Shown: piece after piece, positions 54,585 to 61,932 of the stretch | Numbering within the stretch: the first letter of the stretch is position 1 | Layout: every line of letters begins with the position of its first letter | Assembly: GCF_016924835.1 (NCBI RefSeq) | Contig: NZ_CP070480.1 | Span: 1-64,000, forward strand | Reading direction: 5' to 3' | Source: Rothia sp. ZJ932 | GTDB lineage: Bacteria; Actinomycetota; Actinomycetes; Actinomycetales; Micrococcaceae | DNA length: 64,000 nt | Position numbers and translations under genes: made by a program | Notes under the pieces: generated by a model | Databases searched by the model: none | What the model saw: only the letters and a program-made list of their open reading frames with translations | Told to the model about the DNA's origin: nothing

Positions 54585-56081
54585 TGGAAGTGACCGTCAC
54601 TAGCTACAAGAAGTTTAAGGATTTTACGCAGAACAACAAACTGACAGTTGTCGCGGGAGTGCTTTTTTCTCTGATTCCAGTGTTCCTGATAATTTATTTC
54701 GCTCGGTTCTCATGGGCGGCAGGTATTATCGCTGATGACTACCCATACTTCATGAAGTTCAATCTTTCAGGCGGTGCTTTCGAATACTTTTGGAAGCATA
54801 TAAATACTCACAATGGAAGGTTTGGGCAGGCGTCCCTCTTTGCGTTCCTTTTTTTAGTAATGGGGGAGAGAACGATCAGCCTGGTCCCTTTTTGCTTTTT
54901 TATCGGGATCTCACTAACTATTGCCGCTATTACCAACCAATTGCTGGATTTTAGGAAATTTAAATATATTGCATCACTGGTTATCGGGGTAAATCTCACC
55001 GGCGCTGCTTTACTGCTAGCTCCAAGTATCGTTGACTCGTACCTTTGGCTGACTTCAAGTACGGTATACTTCGGTGGAGTAATATTTTTCCTTTTAGTTT
55101 TTTTTATTGTGCCTGCTGACATTGAACCAGGTCATTCAGCTAAAAATTGGGCTAGGTGCAGTATTCGCAGTGTCTGTTTACGCAGCTGGCTTTGTTGAAC
55201 CTCTAACGGTCTGTATGTGCATCCTCTGGTTTATGGTACTACTTGATGACTTCATCAGGGGTAGGATGTTGAATCTTAAACTAACCGTAGCCGCTGGCCT
55301 CGGTACCGGTATAGGATTTTTGCTACTGTTCTTTCTGCTAGGGTCGCAGAATAGGCAGTCAAATATCAGTACAACCACAGGGGTGCAAGAGTCACTGAAG
55401 AATATGCTGACTAGTGAATTCCCTGAATTCTTGGATCACTCTTATGTGTGGCCTTGGCTCATCATTGTGCTTACTGGGTTCTTTACTGTGTTTATCGTGA
55501 AACCGGAAAGTAGTAACAGTTTCTACCAGCTCAGGAATTTAGCCTATGCAGTCCTACTTTTTGCTTTTATTTGCTTGGTCTATAGCCTGCTCACTGTGCA
55601 TATTACCAGTGATATTCCTTGGCGTGCATATTCTGTTCCGGTTTTTGCCATGAGCGCTTCAGGTTACGCGGTCATCACATATGCTTTTAGTGGAATTTAT
55701 CAGAAATATGCTACTACCTGGGGTGCAGTTGCAGCACTAGTAACATTGGTAGGAACGTTCATTGTTCTTATGGGGTTGGGTTTCTATGGCAGTGTCACCT
55801 TAGAGGCGCTCACTAAACGTAGTGACTTACTTGAACAGCGCCAGAGTGAAGTTGCACAACAGCTCAACTTTTCGGAAAATGCGCCTATTTCGGTTCGTGA
55901 CGTTCCATCATTGTTGACTAGCGATGGAACTGATATGAAAAACCGATGGGGTTTTGAAGAGGCAATTGCGTGGCGCTTGGAAATCCCTGAGGATCGAAAA
56001 TATGAGTTTGATTCATCATTGCCGGCACAATATTGTGCACCTGAGTCAATTCTGGTAAACCCCAATTTTTATTGTGAATAG
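54584..56081 (+). pseudogene. GtrC-like polytopic membrane protein, frameshifted
   Basis: Two overlapping frames form one membrane protein of about 495 residues. The first (54584-55198) ends abnormally after FIVPADIEPGHSAK; the second (in frame from about 55107) continues with LKIGLGAVFAVSVYAAGF. The switch is near 55115-55150. N-terminal GIIADDYPYFMKFN resembles GT-C sugar transferases of the gtr type (DUF6056-like). The last 70 residues are extracytoplasmic. Unlike gtrB there is only one lesion. Confidence 0.75.
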
Positions 56082-56085
56082 ATTG

Positions 56086-57345
56086 TTAACCTCGACGCTT
56101 CGCTATTCCTGCTAGGTGGACGGCGAATCCAGCCAGTGGCCCAGCAATAAGGGCGATGTTAGCTTTTGCTACGAGGTCAGTGCCCACTACCAAACAGACC
56201 AGCGAAACAAGGAGGGCAACAACCCAGCCCGCAAGATAGAGGCGGTGCTTATTGAGTGCTAACGCCACCGTGCCTGAGAGGGTAGTTAGCGCTAGCAGGG
56301 CACCTGCGAAGGTCAGCACAGCAAGCACTGCACCCGATAGCTGCCCGGCGTACTTAGGATAGATCAGGTCAAAGAGCCAAGGACCCAGTAGAAAAGCTGC
56401 CCCAGCACCTACAACGCCTATACCAATAAACACCGCAACCGGCTTGAGTAGTGCTTTCACCGGCTGATTCTGGTGCGCCAAGAAGTGGGAAATTGCAACG
56501 CCCTGAAAAGCCTGTAGGGGAATCATAATGGGCGCGCGCGTAATCGAGATACCCAAAATAATTGCCGAGAGCAGAGCCGCTTTTTCTGTGGCAGAAGTGC
56601 TTGAAGTTGCCTCCAAAAAGACGGGGAAACCGGTTGAAACCGCCGCCATCGCCAGTGCGGTGAGCAACGTCCACAGCATCGCTTTAAAAACAACGGACAC
56701 GGGTTCTGCAACGCGGATGCGCGCCGCCGACCGTGCGGTGGGTGAGAAGGCCAAGAAAACTAACCAGAGGAAGGCAGTGGCAGTGAAGGCGAGCTGAAAG
56801 AAGAACACATCTTTGCTGAACAGTGAAGCTATGCCTGATGCCGCCAGGGTGAAAATACCGCCGGTAGAAATGAGCAGACCGTAGAGGGTCCAGGCTTTCA
56901 AGCCAGCCATCGCACCGATAAAGTACACGTGCAGGGCGTAGGCGACGGTGCCAATCAGCACCAGGAGCATCGACCTGCCGGTGTTGACCGACAGCACATA
57001 GTTCATAAGATAGGGTGACGCTAGCGCCAGCACCACCGCGCACAAAACGCCCACGCCCAAAGCCACGACTAGCGGACGCGCCCCACCGGGTTTGTTGTTG
57101 CTGACTGCGTCCTGCTGGGAGCCAATAAGACGTGCCGCTTCTTGCTGCACACCGAGTAAGGTTGCGAACACCAGTGACATCAAAGACCAAAAGACCAGAA
57201 ACTCTTTATTGTCATCGACGCTGAGTACGCGCGAGCTGAGCCAGGTCACGGCGAAGGTGGTCGCCGCGCTGATGATTGATGCGGAGGCAATAAAAATAGA
57301 CTGACCGCGGGTAATCACGGAATCTTGAGGTAACTGTTCTTCCAT
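56086..57345 (-). CDS. Polysaccharide transporter, MOP superfamily (Wzx-like)
   Basis: A 419-residue protein with 12 or so membrane helices and no soluble domain. The layout (paired halves, IGAMAGLKAWTLYG, a mid-protein GISITRAPIMIPLQAFQG) fits flippases of the MATE/Wzx group. Convergent with the gtr genes, five bases apart, so no terminator separates them. It probably exports the glycan made by the locus (inference). Confidence 0.8.
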   Translation of the reverse strand: MEEQLPQDSVITRGQSIFIASASIISAATTFAVTWLSSRVLSVDDNKEFLVFWSLMSLVFATLLGVQQEAARLIGSQQDAVSNNKPGGARPLVVALGVGVLCAVVLALASPYLMNYVLSVNTGRSMLLVLIGTVAYALHVYFIGAMAGLKAWTLYGLLISTGGIFTLAASGIASLFSKDVFFFQLAFTATAFLWLVFLAFSPTARSAARIRVAEPVSVVFKAMLWTLLTALAMAAVSTGFPVFLEATSSTSATEKAALLSAIILGISITRAPIMIPLQAFQGVAISHFLAHQNQPVKALLKPVAVFIGIGVVGAGAAFLLGPWLFDLIYPKYAGQLSGAVLAVLTFAGALLALTTLSGTVALALNKHRLYLAGWVVALLVSLVCLVVGTDLVAKANIALIAGPLAGFAVHLAGIAKRRG

Positions 57346-57623
57346 GCCACTTCTCTGTTCTGGTGTTATTTTCTGTGCCCGGTTTGATACCTATATATCG
57401 CACCGTTAAAACCCTTTCAATACTAGACCGTGCGTCAGTGTCGCGTTTTAGTCAGCTACTACCTGCCGGCGGTGTCATAAGCAGAGGTGTGTCATATGGC
57501 GGTCATGTTCCTTTCTGATTTTGTGGCAAGCGCTAAGGGTTCTTAGACTCTACTCATTGACCAAAGATGGTTGAACAGATCTAACCTCGCGCGCACACCT
57601 GAGAACAAGGGGGTGCGGGGCTT
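57346..57623. promoter_or_regulatory. Divergent region between flippase and MHS transporter
   Basis: 278 bp expected to contain both promoters. TTGACC at about 57557 and TATGGC near 57495 are possible elements. Nothing else recognised. Confidence 0.3.
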
Positions 57624-58940
57624 ATGGGTGAAGGAAAAACTGTGGCACCTACAGCAGGCACAATCGCCAAAAATCCGCGTAAGGCAGCATTCGCCTCATG
57701 GATCGGTTCTGCCCTTGAATATTACGATTTCGCGGTTTTTGGTACAGCGGCTGCGCTGGTTCTCAACCAGATTTTCTTCCCCGACGATTCGGCGGCTTTG
57801 GGCACTCTCAAAGCGATGATGACTCTGGGTGTTGCCTACGTGGTGCGCCCCTTTGGCGCGATGCTCATGGGCCCGCTGGGCGATAAATTCGGGCGCAAAT
57901 TTGTACTGATGCTAACCCTCTTCCTGATGGGTGGAGCCACCTTCGCCATCGGATGCCTGCCCACCTACGAACAGGCTGGTATGCTCGGCTCAGTTCTTCT
58001 GGTGCTCTGCCGCGTCCTGCAGGGTCTCTCAGCATCGGGAGAACAGGCATCTGCCATTTCCATGTCGCTGGAACACGCCCATGACAAATCCCGCGCCTTC
58101 ACCACCAGCTGGACGCTGCAGGGCACCCAATTCGGCTCACTACTGGCAACTGCCGTCTTCATTCCCTTCGCCGCGCTACCCGAAGAACAGCTGATTTCAT
58201 GGGGCTGGCGCGTACCCTTCTGGCTCTCCGCCTTCGTGGTTCTCGCCGCCTGGCTGATTCGCCGCACCCTCGAGGAGCCACCCGCCTTCACCCAGACAAT
58301 CACCGTGCGTCCGCACTCAGCTCCCTTGGGCGAAGTCTTCCGCAACCACAAACGCGCAGTACTCGCCGTTGCAATGTGCGCCCTAGTTAACACCGTCAAT
58401 ATGATCTTCACAACCTTCGCCCTCTCCTACGCCACCAAAGGCATCGGCATTGAACGCGGCACCATGCTGTGGGTTCCCGTTGCGTCCAATGCGCTGGGTC
58501 TGCTCGCCATTCCGCTCCTCGCTCGCCTCTCAGATAAGGTTGGACGCAAGCCCGTCTTCATTGGCGGCGCACTAGTTGCCGGGGCGCTCATGTTCCCCTA
58601 CCTCTACATGATTCACGAAACCAATATCCTCGGTATCTTCGTGATCGGTGTGCTCATGCACGGCGGCTTCTACTCCATGGCAAACGGCATCTGGCCCAGC
58701 TTCTACGCAGAAATGTTCCCCACCCGCGTCCGCGTCACTGGTCTGGCACTGGGCACCCAAATCGGTTTTGCCCTTTCAGGTGGGCTAGCACCCGTTGCCG
58801 CTACCGCGCTCGCCGGTGCCGATCTGACCGGCTGGGTGGGGCCTTCCATCTTCACTGTTGCCGTGGCAGTTCTGGTGGCTATCGTTGCTAGCATGCAGCG
58901 TGAAACCGCCCACCTGCCGCTCGAAGACATCGACCGCTAA
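57624..58940 (+). CDS. MFS transporter, metabolite:H+ symporter (MHS) family
   Basis: A 438-residue 12-helix transporter. MHS features are ASWIGSALEYYDFAVFGTAAAL, GPLGDKFGRKFVLMLTLFLMGG and CRVLQGLSASGEQASA. Family members carry shikimate, alpha-ketoglutarate, citrate, proline or betaine. A quinate/shikimate dehydrogenase gene lies 2 kb away, so shikimate or quinate is an attractive substrate, but this is a guess. ATG 57624 after GGGGTGCGGGG. Confidence 0.9.
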   Translation: MGEGKTVAPTAGTIAKNPRKAAFASWIGSALEYYDFAVFGTAAALVLNQIFFPDDSAALGTLKAMMTLGVAYVVRPFGAMLMGPLGDKFGRKFVLMLTLFLMGGATFAIGCLPTYEQAGMLGSVLLVLCRVLQGLSASGEQASAISMSLEHAHDKSRAFTTSWTLQGTQFGSLLATAVFIPFAALPEEQLISWGWRVPFWLSAFVVLAAWLIRRTLEEPPAFTQTITVRPHSAPLGEVFRNHKRAVLAVAMCALVNTVNMIFTTFALSYATKGIGIERGTMLWVPVASNALGLLAIPLLARLSDKVGRKPVFIGGALVAGALMFPYLYMIHETNILGIFVIGVLMHGGFYSMANGIWPSFYAEMFPTRVRVTGLALGTQIGFALSGGLAPVAATALAGADLTGWVGPSIFTVAVAVLVAIVASMQRETAHLPLEDIDR

Positions 58941-59107
58941 AACGTCCGATTATCCCCACAGAGTCGTGTACAACACTTGCTCAGTACCCGGTCAAGTCTT
59001 CGTTTAAGGAGCTAAATAGACTAAAATAGCTCCTGACGTTACGCAACGGTAACAACCGTGCGTACCTGGCGAAAGCCTATAAATCTTATGTTTTAGACGC
59101 ATCATCT

Positions 59108-59149
59108 GCCCTAGATTCAGTAATTTATTCACAGGTTCTAGGGCTTTTT
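59108..59149. terminator. Terminator downstream of the MHS gene
   Basis: GCCCTAGA pairs with TCTAGGGC, then TTTTT. It lies 170 bp after the stop. Confidence 0.7.
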
Positions 59150-59224
59150 GGTGAACTCCCCTTGTTAAAAATGAAACTTTTGACACGGGATATAAAGCGT
59201 TGAGAGCAACAAGACTAAAAAATA

Positions 59225-59247
59225 GAAAGGTCACCATATGACCTTTC
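59225..59247. promoter_or_regulatory. Inverted repeat over a ribosome-binding site and start codon
   Basis: GAAAGGTCA at 59225-59233 and TGACCTTTC at 59239-59247, with the ATG at 59238 in the loop edge. Folding would hide the AAAGG ribosome-binding site and start. Confidence 0.6.
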
Positions 59248-60308
59248 GTCACTCTCAAGAAAGAAAAACGATGAGCAAAGTTCAGAAGACTGCCCAGCCG
59301 GCAGCTGGCCGCTCCTTGCGTGCAACCCTCACCGAGGGTCTTGCTACCGAAGCGGGCAACAACATTTCATGGCGCAGCGTTTTTGCTGGCCTCGTCACCT
59401 TCATCTCACTCTCATTGCTGTTCACCCTCGTAGGTGCAGCAATTGGTTTGGGCGGTACTGACCTAACCGCAGCAGACCCCACTGCTGGCGTAGGTACCGG
59501 TCTCGCAGTGTGGACTATCTTCTCACTGATTCTTTCACTGGGCCTCGCTGGCTTCATCGCTGGTTTGACCGCTAACCGCGCGGGTTTCATCCACGGCTTC
59601 TTGACCTGGGCAACCGGCGTTATCGCAATTGTTATCCTAGCTACCTCAGCTGTATCATCAGCTTTCGGTGCTGTCGGTAACATGCTCGGCACCGCAGGTC
59701 GCGCAGCAGGCGACGTTGTTTCAACCGCCACCAACGCAACCGGCGACGTATTCAACCTCGTCGCTGAGCAGGTTGAACTCGACACCACCGGCATTGACCG
59801 TGAAGTCATCACCGCTCTGGAAAACAGCAAAATTGAGCAGCTGCACCCCGACTACCTGCAGTCACAGCTTGACGCAACCATCAAGGACGTCCAGGATGCA
59901 GGCAAGCGCATCGTTGTTGACGGTGAAGACGCAGGCGCTGTAGCTGAAGATGTTAAGGGCAACATCGAAGAGCGCGTAGCATCGGTGACCAAAAACATTG
60001 ACCGCCCCACCCTGGAACGCGAAATCGCTGCTAACACTGACATGTCACAGCGCGAAGTGAGCCAGGCAGCTGACAACATTGTTTCAGCCTACGAAGATGC
60101 TCAGAAGAACGCTGAAAAGCAGCTCAACAACCTGCAGTCAGGTGCTCAGGAAGCATTCGACCGCGGCGTAGTTGTTGCTAACGACGCAATGAACAACACC
60201 GCGAAGTACTCCCTGTACCTCTTCGCTGGTCTTGTGATTGCTGCTATCGTAACCACCGGCGCTGGCGTTGCTGGTTCACGCTTTGGCAACAAGGTTCAGA
60301 ACGTCTAA
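59238..60308 (+). CDS. Membrane protein with acidic helical domain, unknown function
   Basis: About 345-356 residues. The first 150 include three membrane helices (VFAGLVTFISLSLLFTLVGAA, IFSLILSLGLAGFIAGL, WATGVIAIVILATSAV). A long Glu/Ala-rich helical part follows (about 165-320), then one more helix near the C-terminus (YLFAGLVIAAIVTTGAG). ATG 59238 has AAAGG at good spacing; ATG 59271 (MSKVQKT) is an alternative. Mid-region repeats resemble YtxH or CAP-like stress proteins only loosely. Confidence 0.7.
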   Translation: MTFRHSQERKTMSKVQKTAQPAAGRSLRATLTEGLATEAGNNISWRSVFAGLVTFISLSLLFTLVGAAIGLGGTDLTAADPTAGVGTGLAVWTIFSLILSLGLAGFIAGLTANRAGFIHGFLTWATGVIAIVILATSAVSSAFGAVGNMLGTAGRAAGDVVSTATNATGDVFNLVAEQVELDTTGIDREVITALENSKIEQLHPDYLQSQLDATIKDVQDAGKRIVVDGEDAGAVAEDVKGNIEERVASVTKNIDRPTLEREIAANTDMSQREVSQAADNIVSAYEDAQKNAEKQLNNLQSGAQEAFDRGVVVANDAMNNTAKYSLYLFAGLVIAAIVTTGAGVAGSRFGNKVQNV

Positions 60309-60331
60309 GGAATTTTATTCCTAGATACATG

Positions 60332-60367
60332 AATCCCGTGGGGCTCGTCTGAGTTCCGCGGGATTTT
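60332..60367. terminator. Terminator after 59238 gene
   Basis: AATCCCG-GG pairs with CC-CGGGATT, then TTTT. Confidence 0.88.
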
Positions 60368-60392
60368 TGTTTAAAGATTCTTGGAGCGTAGG

Positions 60393-60767
60393 TTAGCTGA
60401 CCTTTTTGAGCAGGGCTGTTAGCGCAGTTCTGGCTTCTGCCACCATGTCTTCGGGTGAGGTGAAATAGTATTTTTCGGTGATAGTTGTACCGGACGCGGG
60501 CACGAACAGCTCCCCGCCAAATGCAGCCGGAACAGGGTTTGGGCTCTCTGGCTCTTCTAATAGGGTGTAGCCGTAGGCGGTGGTGTCATCGAAGCTGAGG
60601 TTCAGCACGTAGCGGTGCGCTCGTCCGCCCACTCTAAAGGTGCGCGAAAGGTCAGCATCATCAAGAAACTCACCGTCGAGTTCTAACCCGCCGTTGTATT
60701 CAAGCTCCCACCCGAACTCGCGCGCCAGCGCGTAACTGACCTCTTTAATGCCGGTATCTTGTGCCAC
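60393..60767 (-). CDS. Hypothetical soluble protein
   Basis: A 124-residue acidic protein without Cys or membrane segment. GTG 60767 has AGGAGG seven bases upstream, so it is translated. WELEYNGGLELDGEFLDDAD and the later HRYVLNLSFDDTTAYGYTL suggest an alpha/beta fold. No family recognised. It lies downstream of a quinate/shikimate dehydrogenase, separated by a palindrome, on the same strand. Confidence 0.75.
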   Translation of the reverse strand: MAQDTGIKEVSYALAREFGWELEYNGGLELDGEFLDDADLSRTFRVGGRAHRYVLNLSFDDTTAYGYTLLEEPESPNPVPAAFGGELFVPASGTTITEKYYFTSPEDMVAEARTALTALLKKVS

Positions 60768-60820
60768 GAAGGAGCCTCCTGAGAAAGAAAAATGGATTGT
60801 TATATTTTACTACCCTGCCC

Positions 60821-60873
60821 AGAATGCAATTTAAGACATGTTTTGGGTGAAAATATGCCTTAAATTGCATTCT
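60821..60873. repeat. Palindromic element P, copy 2
   Basis: Arms AGAATGCAATTTAAGACAT (60821-60839) and ATGCCTTAAATTGCATTCT (60855-60873) differ by one base. The right arm overlaps the last four codons and stop of the dehydrogenase gene. The inner part matches 26519-26551. Confidence 0.88.
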
Positions 60874-61762
60874 CGATGGGAGATCCAACCAGGGTTGCGA
60901 AGTGTTCCCTCATGCGGTGTGCGTTGGGGGTGATGTCGGCGATCAGGGCGAGCGCGTCCACTGCTTGACCTACCGCCATGTAGCCGCCGGGTAGAACGTG
61001 GCACCCTAGCTGGCGGGCGGCAACAATGAGCGGGGTTTCTTGGGGGAGGTAGATGACGTCGGCAACCCACAGATTTGCGTGCAGGAGAGAAAGGTCGAGG
61101 GGCGCACCGGGGTGTACGTGCATGCCAATGGGTGAGGCATTAACGAGGCCCTGCGCTTGGGGTAGGACGTTGGCGAGTTGTTGTGGGGCGGTGGCGATGA
61201 CCTGCGCCTGCGGAAAAAGTGCCTGAAGGTCGAGGGCTTTTTCGGTGGCTTTAGCGGCGTCGGGGTCTACCAGATGTAGGACGCGCACCCCTGCTTTCAG
61301 AAGGGCGTAGGCGGTTGCTGAGCCGGCACCACCGGAGCCTAGCTGCACAACGGTGTGTAGGCGTCCTGAGGCTGCGGTGACTTTGGGTAGCCCCCATTTC
61401 ATGCCGGTGAGAAAGCCGGAGTAGTCGGTGTTTTCGCCGTGGCGGGTGCCGTCTGTATTTATCAGAACAGTGTTGACCGCGCCGAGGGCTACGGCTTCGG
61501 GGGAGATGGTGTCGAGGTAATCGAGCACGCTCTGTTTGCAGGGGTGGGTGATGTTGAAGGCGTTGAAGCCTAGGAGGTGGGCGGCATCAAGCAGCGCTGG
61601 GAGGGAGTCGCCGTGAAGTTCTAGGGCGTGTAGATCTATGGGGCGGTAGAGGTAGTGCAGTCCGTGGTGGGTGGCTTCTGCTTCGTGCATGGGTGGGGTG
61701 AGTGAGGCTGTGATGCCATCGCCGATGAGACCCACTAGGTACGACTCGTTTCTCAGGCTCAT
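60860..61762 (-). CDS. Quinate/shikimate dehydrogenase (NAD-dependent type)
   Basis: A 300-residue enzyme of the AroE family. Substrate motifs are LIGDGITASLTPPMHEAEA near 11, the lysine in FNITHPCKQSV near 72 and LGAVNTVLIN near 94, then NTDYSGF. The dinucleotide loop is QLGSGGAGSATAYAL near 142 with LVDPDAAKA. The Ser-Thr pair in the first motif and NITHPCK match QsuD/quinate dehydrogenases. The window has a second family member at 26581, so this copy is probably catabolic. Confidence 0.88.
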   Translation of the reverse strand: MSLRNESYLVGLIGDGITASLTPPMHEAEATHHGLHYLYRPIDLHALELHGDSLPALLDAAHLLGFNAFNITHPCKQSVLDYLDTISPEAVALGAVNTVLINTDGTRHGENTDYSGFLTGMKWGLPKVTAASGRLHTVVQLGSGGAGSATAYALLKAGVRVLHLVDPDAAKATEKALDLQALFPQAQVIATAPQQLANVLPQAQGLVNASPIGMHVHPGAPLDLSLLHANLWVADVIYLPQETPLIVAARQLGCHVLPGGYMAVGQAVDALALIADITPNAHRMREHFATLVGSPIENAI

Positions 61763-61932
61763 AGGGCTTTATCTTAGTGGTCTTTGCCGGGTGGTTAGTA
61801 ACTGTTTTTACGGTGTAAGACGGTGGGTGTTTTCGCTCAGGTGAATGAGTGGCTGATTAGATAGCCGCGGGCTAGACTTAAAAGGATTTGCAATTGAATC
61901 TATGGCGGGTACACAAAGATGTGGCTTGCACT
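61763..61932. promoter_or_regulatory. Divergent region before gdh
   Basis: 170 bp expected to carry promoters for the dehydrogenase and gdh. No ribosome-binding site of normal spacing is seen before gdh. Confidence 0.35.
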
